A DNA stretch of 64,000 nt. It comes from Pseudomonadota bacterium. Its GTDB lineage: Bacteria; Pseudomonadota; Alphaproteobacteria; Sphingomonadales; Sphingomonadaceae. The translations under genes were made by a program, and so were the position numbers. The notes under the pieces were generated by a model. It did no database searches. It had not been told where the DNA came from and worked only from the letters and a program-made list of their open reading frames with translations. Shown here piece after piece: positions 49,464-57,482 of this stretch; position 1 is the first letter of the stretch, and the number at the start of each line of letters is the position of its first letter. The stretch lies in the NCBI GenBank assembly GCA_020160755.1, contig JAIUPN010000001.1:248001-312000 (forward strand), in the 5' to 3' direction.

Positions 49464-49849
49464 AAAAGCTTGGGGGGGTGTTGGTGGCGCTGATCGCGCT
49501 TGCGGGATGCGACCGCACACCCGACAATGGCGAACTGGCCGAAGCCGAAGCCCGCGGATCGAAGGACGCGGCCGAGAGCGGTCGCATCGAATGTGCGCTG
49601 GAAGGCGCCAAATTGTTCGATCGCACCTGCACCGTCGAGGAGATGAGCGGCGAGGGCGGGGCGATCCTCGTCGTCGGCCGTGGTAATGTCGGCTACCGCC
49701 GCCTCCAGATTACCACCGACGGACGCGGCGTCGTGTCGGCCGACGGAGCCGAACCCGCAAAGGTCACGATCGTCGGCAATAATGTGATCGAGGTTACAGT
49801 CGGCAACGATCGATACCGTCTGCCCGCCAACACCGGCGGCACGAAGTAG
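49460..49849 (+). CDS. Putative lipoprotein of unknown function
   Basis: 129 residues with a lipoprotein signal: [17 protein letters not shown], lipobox LAGC with the acylated cysteine at 17. The mature part is acidic with two further cysteines (IECALEG and RTCTVEE) that may form a disulfide, followed by beta-type sequence. ATG 49460 overlaps the ilvD stop (ATGA-type), so it is cotranslated. The longer frame opening upstream lies inside ilvD and is ignored. No function can be offered. Confidence 0.8.
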   Translation: MKKLGGVLVALIALAGCDRTPDNGELAEAEARGSKDAAESGRIECALEGAKLFDRTCTVEEMSGEGGAILVVGRGNVGYRRLQITTDGRGVVSADGAEPAKVTIVGNNVIEVTVGNDRYRLPANTGGTK

Positions 49850-49881
49850 GCGGCTCCATCCGTTCATGATAGGGCGGATGC

Positions 49882-51234
49882 ATGTCTGTCCCCGCCGACG
49901 CCCCGATCCTGACCGCCAAGGCGATGCGCGAAGCCGAGGCTGCGTGCGCGATTCAAGGCACCTCGCTATCCGAGCTGATGGAACTCGCCGGGGCAGCGGT
50001 CGCCGATACCGCCTGGCGGATGGCGGCAGGCGCGCCGATCCTGATCCTGTGCGGTCCGGGCAACAATGGCGGCGACGGCTATGTTGCTGCGCGGCAGCTT
50101 GCAGCGCGCGGAGCTTCGGTTCGCGTCGCCGCGCTCGGTGACCCGGCGACCGGCCTCGCAAAGGCGGCAAGGGCGGGCTGGAGCGGACCCGTCGAAACGC
50201 TCGATGGCCGCCTCGCACCCGCGCCGCTGATCGTCGACGCGCTGTTCGGCGTCGGGCTGTCGCGACCGATCGCAGATGACCTTGCCGCGATCCTCGGGCA
50301 TTTCTCGGATCGACGCATATTGGCGGTCGACGTTCCCAGCGGAGTCGACAGCGACGGTACGACGGGCTGGATGCCGCCCCTTCACGCCGATGTGACGCTC
50401 GCTCTGGGCGCGCTCAAGCCCGCGCATGTGCTGCTCCCGACCGCGCCTGCTTGCGGCCAGGTCCTGCTCGCATCTATCGGTATCTCGGCAAGCAAGGCGA
50501 TGCGAGCCTTGCCGAAGACGCAAACGCACAAACCCGATGCCGCTGCGCATAAATTCACGCGCGGCATGGTGCTGGTCTTTGCAGGACCGATGCGCGGGGC
50601 TGCCGGGCTGGCCGCCGCGGCGGCGCTGCGTGCGGGAGCGGGCTATGTGGCGGTCGAAGGCAGCGCACATGCGCCCTTCGCCGCGATCATCGCCGAGGGC
50701 GAGGAGAAATTGGGCGAACGGCTCGGCGACCCGCGCGTCGGCGCGGTCGTCATCGGCCCGGGGTTTCCGGCGGGCGATGCGCTGCTGTTCGACGTCGAAG
50801 CCGCACTCGATTCGGGCAAGCCGCTGGTGCTCGACGCCGCCGCGATCGATGCCGCATTGCCGCGCCTGTCCGAGACGCCGCGCAAGGCGATCCTCACGCC
50901 GCATGAGGGTGAGTTTGCCCGCGTTTTCCCGCAACTTTACGGCAGCAAGATCGACCGCGCGAAGGCCGCAGCGGTTCGTACGCAGGCAGTGGTGGTCTAC
51001 AAGGGCGCCGACACGATCGTCGCCGCACCAGACGGCCGTATCGCGGCAGCCTGGCCGGGAAGCCCCTGGCTGGCAACGGCTGGGACGGGCGATGTGCTCG
51101 CGGGCGCCTGCGGAGCGATGCTCGCACGGGGCGGAGATGCTTTCGACGCCGCGGTCGCCGCCGTGGGCTGGCATATCGCGCAAGCCGCGCGTATAGGCCC
51201 CGGCCTTGTAGCCGACGATCTGATAAGGGACTGA
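49882..51234 (+). CDS. nnr: Bifunctional NAD(P)HX epimerase/dehydratase
   Basis: Repairs hydrated NADH and NADPH. 450 residues: an N-terminal YjeF_N epimerase domain (about 1-200) with ILCGPGNNGGDGYVAAR and VDALFGVGLSR, and a C-terminal ribokinase-like ADP-dependent dehydratase (about 210-450) with ILTPHEGEFARVF and the GTGD catalytic motif in TAGTGDVLAGACGAML. Start ATG 49882 is the family start. Complete. Confidence 0.95.
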   Translation: MSVPADAPILTAKAMREAEAACAIQGTSLSELMELAGAAVADTAWRMAAGAPILILCGPGNNGGDGYVAARQLAARGASVRVAALGDPATGLAKAARAGWSGPVETLDGRLAPAPLIVDALFGVGLSRPIADDLAAILGHFSDRRILAVDVPSGVDSDGTTGWMPPLHADVTLALGALKPAHVLLPTAPACGQVLLASIGISASKAMRALPKTQTHKPDAAAHKFTRGMVLVFAGPMRGAAGLAAAAALRAGAGYVAVEGSAHAPFAAIIAEGEEKLGERLGDPRVGAVVIGPGFPAGDALLFDVEAALDSGKPLVLDAAAIDAALPRLSETPRKAILTPHEGEFARVFPQLYGSKIDRAKAAAVRTQAVVVYKGADTIVAAPDGRIAAAWPGSPWLATAGTGDVLAGACGAMLARGGDAFDAAVAAVGWHIAQAARIGPGLVADDLIRD

Positions 51235-51235
51235 C

Positions 51236-52435
51236 ATGAGCGAAGCTGCGCTGATCGAGCGCATCGCCGCACGCGGCGATGGTGTGACCGCCGACGGCCG
51301 CCATGTCATGGGCGGCGTTCCGGGCGACCGCGTGCGCGACGACGGGATCATCATCCCGGGGCCGAACCGAACCGAACCCGTGTGTCGGCATTTCGGAAAA
51401 TGCGGCGGCTGCCAGTTACAGCATGTCGCCGAGCCTGCGCTCGCCGAGTTCGTGCGCGACCGCGTGGTCGGCGGGCTGGAGGGGCAAGAGGTGCGCTATG
51501 GCGACGTCCTGCCAGCGCAGCTCTCACCAGCGCAGAGCCGACGCCGGGCGGCGCTGACCGCGCTGAGGACGGGCAAACAGGTCGCGGTCGGCTTCAACGC
51601 CGCGCAGAGCAACCAGATCGTCGACATGCGGGTGTGCCCGCTGTTGCTGCCCGAACTCTTCGCGCTGATCGCGCCGGTGCGTGAATTGCTGGTCATGATC
51701 GCGCAGCCGCGCCGGCCCGTGAAGGTCAAGATGCAGATGCTCGATCAGGGCGTCGAACTGATACTGGAAGGCGTGAAGGCCGAAGGACTCGACGCGGCGA
51801 TGGCGTTGCAGGATTTTGCGGGCGCGCATCGACTGGCGCGCTTTGCGATCGATCAGGGCGACGGGCTCGAAATCCTCTGGCAGCCCGAACCGCCGACGAT
51901 GCGCTTCGGCGATGTCACGGTCGAGGTGCCGCCCTTCGCCTTTTTGCAGCCGACGGCGACCGGCCAGGCGGCGTTGATCGACGCGGTGACAAGGGCGATC
52001 GGCGACGCCGGTGCGGTGGCCGACCTGTTCGCGGGCGTCGGGACCTTTGCTCTGTCGGTACAGGCGGGGCGCAAAATCTATGCCGCCGAAGGCGCGCGCG
52101 ATGCGATCGCCGCGCTGACAGGCGCCGCCAACCGCGCCCGCGCGCTTGTTGCGACCGAACATCGCGACCTGTTCCGCCGCCCGCTCGTTCCCGCAGAGCT
52201 CAATCGCTTCGGCGCGGTCATCCTCGATCCGCCGCGCGCGGGGGCAGAGGAGCAGGTGAAGCAGCTCGCGGGGTCAACGACCCCGGTGATCGCTTACGTC
52301 AGCTGTAACCCGGCAAGCTTTGCGCGTGACGCGAAGATGCTGGTCGAGGGCGGCTATTCGCTCGACTGGGTTCAGCCCGTCGGCCAGTTCCGCTGGTCGA
52401 CCCATGTGGAACTGGCCGCGCGCTTTTCACGCTAG
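51236..52435 (+). CDS. Class I SAM-dependent RNA uracil-C5-methyltransferase (RlmD/TrmA-like)
   Basis: 399 residues. Iron-sulfur cysteines near the N terminus in PVCRHFGKCGGCQLQH point to the RumA/RlmD type; there is no TRAM domain. The SAM-binding VADLFAGVGTFAL and catalytic nucleophile YVSCNPASFARD (family cysteine) follow. It methylates C5 of a uridine in 23S rRNA, probably; the target (U1939 or U747) is not readable. It begins two bases after the NAD(P)HX gene stop. Confidence 0.9.
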   Translation: MSEAALIERIAARGDGVTADGRHVMGGVPGDRVRDDGIIIPGPNRTEPVCRHFGKCGGCQLQHVAEPALAEFVRDRVVGGLEGQEVRYGDVLPAQLSPAQSRRRAALTALRTGKQVAVGFNAAQSNQIVDMRVCPLLLPELFALIAPVRELLVMIAQPRRPVKVKMQMLDQGVELILEGVKAEGLDAAMALQDFAGAHRLARFAIDQGDGLEILWQPEPPTMRFGDVTVEVPPFAFLQPTATGQAALIDAVTRAIGDAGAVADLFAGVGTFALSVQAGRKIYAAEGARDAIAALTGAANRARALVATEHRDLFRRPLVPAELNRFGAVILDPPRAGAEEQVKQLAGSTTPVIAYVSCNPASFARDAKMLVEGGYSLDWVQPVGQFRWSTHVELAARFSR

Positions 52436-52436
52436 A

Positions 52437-52871
52437 TCAGTGCAATACAAAGCCCATGAAGGCGTGAAGGCACAGCGCGAGGAGCGCGAGGCTGGCGAGC
52501 GCGAAGACGGCGAAACGCCATAGCACGCGGTTGACGGTGACCTGAATCAGGCTGTGAATGATGCGCAGGGCGACATAGGCCCAGGCAATCTGTGCGTTGA
52601 GCCCGCCGCCCATGCCGCCGATCGCGAGCGCGAGCGCCACGGCGTAGAAGACCGTCGGCTGTTCCATCAGATGGTTATAGTTGTGCGCCTTCCACTGCAC
52701 TTCCTGCGGCAGCACGTCGTCGAGCCCCTTGCCGGTGCCGCCGACCATCTTGGCAGCGTCGATCTTCGCGCGGCTCATCGCCGGGATGCGCGTCGCGTAC
52801 ATCCACACCCACATGACCATCGACCAGAGCGCAAGCGTTGCGACCGGCCCCAAAATAGCGTTCGTATCCAT
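52437..52871 (-). CDS. MAPEG family membrane protein (first of tandem pair)
   Basis: 144 residues with four hydrophobic helices; the loop NYNHLMEQPTVFYAV is the MAPEG signature (the family includes microsomal glutathione S-transferase and leukotriene C4 synthase). Similar to its neighbour, with matching HNYxHLxEQPTxFYAV cores, suggesting tandem duplication. Bacterial MAPEG proteins often detoxify lipophilic electrophiles or have no known role. The stop nearly touches the stop of the convergent methyltransferase gene. Confidence 0.88.
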   Translation of the reverse strand: MDTNAILGPVATLALWSMVMWVWMYATRIPAMSRAKIDAAKMVGGTGKGLDDVLPQEVQWKAHNYNHLMEQPTVFYAVALALAIGGMGGGLNAQIAWAYVALRIIHSLIQVTVNRVLWRFAVFALASLALLALCLHAFMGFVLH

Positions 52872-52884
52872 ATTCTTTTCCCCC

Positions 52885-53316
52885 TCAACCCAAAGTGGCG
52901 ATCACCGCCAGCAACGACAATGCGAGCAGGCAGAAGGTCGACAGCCCGAAGATCGCAAAACGAACGGGCACGCGGTTCACGCGCGCCTGCCACAGGCTGT
53001 GGACGATGCGCAAAATGACATAGGCCCACGCAAGGCCGCGCGTGAGATCGGTGCTGCCGCCCGACAGGTGCAGGAAGATGATGACGGCATAGAAGAGCGT
53101 CGGCTGTTCCAGCAGGTGCGTATAATTGTGCGACTTCCAGTTCACCTGCGGTGGCAGGATGGTTTCGAGGTCGGCCCCGCGGCCGCCCGGCGGCGCGGCT
53201 TTCAGATCGATGCCCGATTTGGCGAGCGCGGGAAACCGCGTCGCGGCGACCCAGCCGAGCATGATGAGTGTCCACAGCGCGAGGACCGCGCCGGGTGCGA
53301 GCAGGCTTTCAGGCAT
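52885..53316 (-). CDS. MAPEG family membrane protein (second of tandem pair)
   Basis: 143 residues, four membrane helices, core SHNYTHLLEQPTLFYAVIIF. It lies 13 bases before the other MAPEG gene on the same strand, so the pair forms an operon. The mature loops differ, for example a GGRGADLETILPPQVNWK segment. Role presumably the same; no cofactor motif to separate them. Confidence 0.87.
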   Translation of the reverse strand: MPESLLAPGAVLALWTLIMLGWVAATRFPALAKSGIDLKAAPPGGRGADLETILPPQVNWKSHNYTHLLEQPTLFYAVIIFLHLSGGSTDLTRGLAWAYVILRIVHSLWQARVNRVPVRFAIFGLSTFCLLALSLLAVIATLG

Positions 53317-53336
53317 AGTGGCTCCCCCTTGTTCCG

Positions 53337-53364
53337 GTCGGCGATGCTAGAGCGCATCGCCGAC
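53337..53364. terminator. 11-bp hairpin downstream of the CoA transferase gene
   Basis: GTCGGCGATGC (53337-53347) pairs perfectly with GCATCGCCGAC (53354-53364) across a 6-base loop. It sits 17 bases past the CoA transferase stop, between two minus-strand genes. There is no U tract, but the position favours termination. Confidence 0.6.
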
Positions 53365-53380
53365 AATGCAACGCCGACGT

Positions 53381-54541
53381 TCAGGCCTTGCCGGTCGCCA
53401 GTTCGGCGCGGATAGCTGCCCCGTCGCTATCGACGCGCGGCGCAAAACCAAGATCGCGCGGCGCCATCGCGCCATATTTCACCGGCGGCTGCATTTCGTG
53501 AAAGGCGCCGACATCGGGGTGGGTGCGATGCCGGAAAAAGCCGGTCGCGACGAAATGCGGGTCTTCCTTGATGTCCTGAAGGTCGCGCGCCGCCATCGCC
53601 GGAATGTCGTTATCGGCGAAGAGCGCGAGCCATTCGGCGCTGGTCTTCGCCGGCGTCTTGCGGGCGATTTCGCTGTAGATGATCGGCATATGCTGCCCCT
53701 TCGCCTTCGCCGCCTCATATTCCGGCGTTTCGAGCAGGTCGGCACTTCCGAGCAGGGCCATCAGGCGGGCGGTCGATTCGGGCGTATAGGGAACGATCGC
53801 GAGATAGCCGTCGCGGGTCGGGAAGGGCTGGCGCGTCGGGTCGAGCTGGCGCGGATAACCCGCGGGGCCGATCGGCGGGTCGAGCGCGGCATCGCGCAGA
53901 TGCTCGGTGAGCATGAAGGAGGAAAAGCACTCAAACATCGGCACTTCGACATGCTGGCCTTTGCCGGTGCGCAGCTTGTGCACGAGCGCGGCGAGGATCG
54001 CCTGCGCGCCGAACTGGCCCGCGACCTTGTCGGCAATCAGCGATGGGAAATAGCGTGGACGCGGGTCCCCATCGACACGCGGCAACAGGCTGGTGGTGCC
54101 GCTCGCAGCCTGGATGACATCGTCATAGGCTTGCAGGTCGGCATAGGGTCCGTCCTGCGCGAAGCCCGTGCCGTGGACATAGATGATGTCGGGTTTCAGC
54201 GCCTTGCACGCGTCATAATCGAAACCGAGCCGCGCGATCGCCTTGCCGCGGACATTGTGGAAAAAGACGTCGGCACTCGCGACGAGGTCGCGCAGGATCG
54301 CGGCATCCTCCGGCTTCTTGAGGTCGAGCGCAATCGAGCGCTTGCCCCGGTTCACCGTCAGGTGGATCGATCCCATCGTCGGATCGGGAACACCGCTGCC
54401 CAGATAACGCGAAATGTCGCCGAGGCCGGGGGTTTCGACCTTGATCACCTCGGCCCCCAGATCGGCGAGCATCTGCGTTGCATAGGGACCGAAAATGACG
54501 GTCGTCAGATCGACGATGCGGATCCCCGACAGCATGGGCAT
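53381..54541 (-). CDS. Family III CoA transferase (CaiB/BaiF type)
   Basis: 386 residues. The N terminus MLSGIRIVDLTTVIFGPYATQMLADLGAEVIKVETP is the family hallmark, followed by VNRGKRSIALDLKKPED and the YTPESTARLMALLG region. Transfers CoA between carboxylic acids. The substrate is unknown; the neighbouring MFS carrier is not closely linked (73-base gap). ATG 54541 gives the normal family start. Confidence 0.92.
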   Translation of the reverse strand: MPMLSGIRIVDLTTVIFGPYATQMLADLGAEVIKVETPGLGDISRYLGSGVPDPTMGSIHLTVNRGKRSIALDLKKPEDAAILRDLVASADVFFHNVRGKAIARLGFDYDACKALKPDIIYVHGTGFAQDGPYADLQAYDDVIQAASGTTSLLPRVDGDPRPRYFPSLIADKVAGQFGAQAILAALVHKLRTGKGQHVEVPMFECFSSFMLTEHLRDAALDPPIGPAGYPRQLDPTRQPFPTRDGYLAIVPYTPESTARLMALLGSADLLETPEYEAAKAKGQHMPIIYSEIARKTPAKTSAEWLALFADNDIPAMAARDLQDIKEDPHFVATGFFRHRTHPDVGAFHEMQPPVKYGAMAPRDLGFAPRVDSDGAAIRAELATGKA

Positions 54542-54614
54542 GGCTTCTCCTTTTCCTCGCGGCGCAGGATAGAATGATTGCAAAGTAAAACGGAAGAGGC
54601 TTCCGCAACTTTCC

Positions 54615-55940
54615 TTAAGCGGCCGGTGCGGTGGCTGCGCTACTGCCATTTCCGGCAGCATAGGCGGCCGATATCCGGCGATAGGATCGCGAACCGAACG
54701 CCGCCAGCGTCAGGATGATGCCGAGGAGACCGGCGATGGTGAAGACAAGCGCGATCCCGCGTTCGGGGCCGCGGCCGTACCAGTCGCCGATCGCGTCGGC
54801 GCCCGCGCCGTCGGTCATCAGCGGCACGAAAATGAACTGGGTGAGCGGGGCGATGAGGAAGGCGGTGAGCGGCGAGGCGGCCTGCTCGACCGACTGGGCA
54901 AAGCCGAAGACGCGGCCCTGACGTTCGAAGGGAACGACCTTCTGCATCGCCGTTTGTTCGGCGGCCTCGGCATAGGGACCAAGGAACATCCAGATGAAAC
55001 AGCCGATCGCCAGCAACGGAATCGACGACTGGATCGTGAAGACCGCGGCGACGATCCATTCGACGAGGCACACGAAAAGGAGCGTGCGGATCGGGTTTTT
55101 GCCGAGCCCGGTCCGCGAAATCACGATGCCGCTGAGGATGAAGGCGCAGGACAGGACCGCCCACAGCAGCCCCCATTGCTCGACCTTCATCAGCGACAGG
55201 CCATAGGCGTCCATCAACGCCATGAAGACCCCGCCGAGCAGGTTGTTGAAGCAGGCGAACATGATCAGCGCGAGGAGGCCGGGGATGCCGAGCACGACGC
55301 GCAGCGTCCCGGCGAGATCGATGCGGTGCGGCGCGTCATGCGCCTCGTCATCGCGCGGCTCGTCGACATGGACGAAGAGCAGGTGGACAATGGCGACGAG
55401 CGAAAAGGCGACCGCGAAGGCGAGCGTTGCAACCATCCCGCCCCATGCGACGAGAAAGCCGCTGATCGCCGAGGTCGTGAGGAAGCCGACGCCGCTGACC
55501 ATCCCGACGAGCCCGTTCGCCTTGTCGCGCCGGTCTTCCGGTACCAGCAGCGTGACCAGCGTCGGCAGCGCGATCATGCGGATATTGCCGACGATCACCG
55601 CGAACATCGAAACGAGGATGAACAGCCAGAGCGTGACGCTCGACACTTCGGCGGCGCGAATGGCGGGATCGAGCGCATAGCCCGCAAAGGCAATGGCGTA
55701 GAGGATCAGCGAGGCGACACTCGACACCAGCATCATATTGCGCTTGCCATGATGGTCGACGAGGCTGCCGAACCAGATGCCGAGCGCGGCGGTCAGCACG
55801 AGATAGATGCCAGCGATCATCCCCGTCGCGAACACCGACTGGGTTTCGAGGAAGGTCCAGAAGGTCAGCGCGAACCACACCGTGAAGTTGGTGATGTTTG
55901 CGACGAGGTTGTTGGCAAGGAGATGGTGGAAGGGCTGCAT
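54615..55940 (-). CDS. MFS transporter
   Basis: 441 residues with about 12 hydrophobic segments. An early loop GSLVDHHGKRNMMLVSS corresponds to the conserved A-motif of MFS drug and sugar carriers, and LVTLLVPEDRRDKANGLVG follows. The annotated subfamily cannot be fixed by eye; it may be an efflux permease of the type that is widespread in alphaproteobacteria. It starts at ATG 55940 and terminates before the CoA transferase gene. Confidence 0.88.
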   Translation of the reverse strand: MQPFHHLLANNLVANITNFTVWFALTFWTFLETQSVFATGMIAGIYLVLTAALGIWFGSLVDHHGKRNMMLVSSVASLILYAIAFAGYALDPAIRAAEVSSVTLWLFILVSMFAVIVGNIRMIALPTLVTLLVPEDRRDKANGLVGMVSGVGFLTTSAISGFLVAWGGMVATLAFAVAFSLVAIVHLLFVHVDEPRDDEAHDAPHRIDLAGTLRVVLGIPGLLALIMFACFNNLLGGVFMALMDAYGLSLMKVEQWGLLWAVLSCAFILSGIVISRTGLGKNPIRTLLFVCLVEWIVAAVFTIQSSIPLLAIGCFIWMFLGPYAEAAEQTAMQKVVPFERQGRVFGFAQSVEQAASPLTAFLIAPLTQFIFVPLMTDGAGADAIGDWYGRGPERGIALVFTIAGLLGIILTLAAFGSRSYRRISAAYAAGNGSSAATAPAA

Positions 55941-55975
55941 GGGCGGCGCAATCTAGCGCCTTGGTTCGAAAGGGA

Positions 55976-56006
55976 AAGGGCCGGTCGCATCGCTGCGCCG
56001 GCCCTT
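55976..56006. terminator. Terminator hairpin of the PLP-decarboxylase gene
   Basis: AAGGGCCGG (55976-55984) pairs with CCGGCCCTT (55998-56006) around a 13-base loop. On the minus strand it follows the decarboxylase stop (56033) and is followed by a pyrimidine-rich CCCTTTCCCTTTC tract, consistent with an intrinsic terminator. Confidence 0.7.
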
Positions 56007-56032
56007 CCATATTCGCTATCTGTCCCGCCTCG

Positions 56033-57229
56033 TCAGAACAGCTTGGTCACCGTTGCGCTGCGGCGTTCGGGTTCGGCCTCGCTGCCGGTGTAGAGGCTCG
56101 CCATCGGCTCGTCGCTGACGACATGCGTCTCGTCGGCGCCGAAGCCGTTGAACTTGGTGCGCATCGCGCAGCCATAGGCGCCGAGCATCCCGATCTCGAT
56201 GAAATCGCCCGCCTTGATGTCCGCCGGCAGGAAGAACGGCCCGGCCATATGGTCGAGGTCGTCGCACGTCGGGCCATAGAAGCTGAACGGCACCATCTCG
56301 GCTTCGCTCGCGACGTCGCGCCGGAGCGACACCGGGAAGCGCCAGCCGACATGCGCGGCGTCGAACAGCGCGCCATAGGCACCGTCGTTGATGTACAGCT
56401 CTTCGCCGCGGCGCTTTTCGACGCGGACGATCAGCGAGCTGTATTCGGCCGACAGCGCGCGGCCCGGTTCGCACCAGAGTTCCGCGGAATAGCTGATCGG
56501 CAGGCTTTCGAAGCTGCGGTGGATCGTCTCGAAATAGGCGTCGAGCGGCGGGGGCTCCATGCCCGGGTAGGACGACGGAAAGCCGCCGCCGACATCGATG
56601 ATGTCGACCGTCACCGACGCCGCGACGATCGCCGCGCGCACGCGCTCCATCGCCTGTGCGTAGGCGTGCGGCGTCATCGCCTGGCTGCCGACATGGAAGC
56701 AGATGCCGAGCGAGTCGGCCGCCTGACGGGTCGCCATCAGCAGTTCGACGACTTCATCGGCTTCGGCGCCGAACTTGGCGGCGAGGCTGAGCTTCGAATG
56801 GTCGGACGAGACGCGCAGGCGCACGAGCAGGTTGAGGTCGGCGGCGCCTTCGGTCGCGCGGACAATCTTCTCGAGCTCGTCCATCGTGTCGAGCGAGAAG
56901 GTGCGCACGCCATGCTTCCAATAGGCTTCGGAAATCGCTTCCTCTGCCTTCACCGGATGCATGAAGCAGAGCGTCGCTTCGGGAAGCGTGCGCGCGGCAA
57001 GCCGGACCTCGGCGATCGAGGCGACGTCATAATGCGTGACACCCGAGTCCCACAGCACGCGCAGCAGGTCGGGCGACGGATTCGCCTTGACCGCATACAT
57101 GGTCGTGCCGGGAAATCGCTCGATAAAGAAGCGCGCTGCGCGCCGCGCGGCGTGCGGGCGGACAAGCGTAACAGGTTCGATCGGCGAAAGTGCCTGAATC
57201 AGCCCGTGGGCGCTATGATGCTGGTGCAA
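56033..57229 (-). CDS. Type III PLP-dependent ornithine/lysine decarboxylase
   Basis: 398 residues, alanine-racemase-fold group IV decarboxylase. PLP lysine Lys48 in YAVKANPSP, DVGGGFPSSYPG, WCEPGRAL (about 254) and the second-subunit cysteine in GPTCDDLD (about 327). These are typical of bacterial ODC and LODC enzymes, which make putrescine or cadaverine. The specificity between ornithine and lysine is not readable. It is separate from, and on the same strand as, the polyamine operon 2 kb away. A G/C-rich palindrome lies in its leader. Confidence 0.92.
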   Translation of the reverse strand: MHQHHSAHGLIQALSPIEPVTLVRPHAARRAARFFIERFPGTTMYAVKANPSPDLLRVLWDSGVTHYDVASIAEVRLAARTLPEATLCFMHPVKAEEAISEAYWKHGVRTFSLDTMDELEKIVRATEGAADLNLLVRLRVSSDHSKLSLAAKFGAEADEVVELLMATRQAADSLGICFHVGSQAMTPHAYAQAMERVRAAIVAASVTVDIIDVGGGFPSSYPGMEPPPLDAYFETIHRSFESLPISYSAELWCEPGRALSAEYSSLIVRVEKRRGEELYINDGAYGALFDAAHVGWRFPVSLRRDVASEAEMVPFSFYGPTCDDLDHMAGPFFLPADIKAGDFIEIGMLGAYGCAMRTKFNGFGADETHVVSDEPMASLYTGSEAEPERRSATVTKLF

Positions 57230-57318
57230 CTCAAGGGACCCCCAAAATTAAACGGTAAACGACAAGGCTGCCTTGCGGTTATTGGAAGTCCCCCTGGGGC
57301 AGCGGAGGGCGATATATG

Positions 57319-57335
57319 CAGGGGGGTCCCCCCTG
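57319..57335. promoter_or_regulatory. Perfect G/C palindrome in the decarboxylase/fusion divergent gap
   Basis: CAGGGGGG (57319-57326), T, CCCCCCTG (57328-57335) is a perfect 8-bp inverted repeat. Related G/C blocks (GGGACCCCC near 57236 and CCCCTGGGG at 57291-57299) suggest a repeated motif in this 253-base gap, 7-90 bases upstream of the decarboxylase start. Operator or leader hairpin are both possible. Confidence 0.45.
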
Positions 57336-57482
57336 TAAAGACCCTATCGCGCAATTTTGTAATACGGCTTTAACGCGAAAGGCGAACCGGGGCGAACGCA
57401 CGCCGAGCGGGGCAAAAGCGAGACAAGAACGCATGGCGGCGCTAGAGGTGAGCGGTCATCGAAGCCGAAAGGATATACGCGC

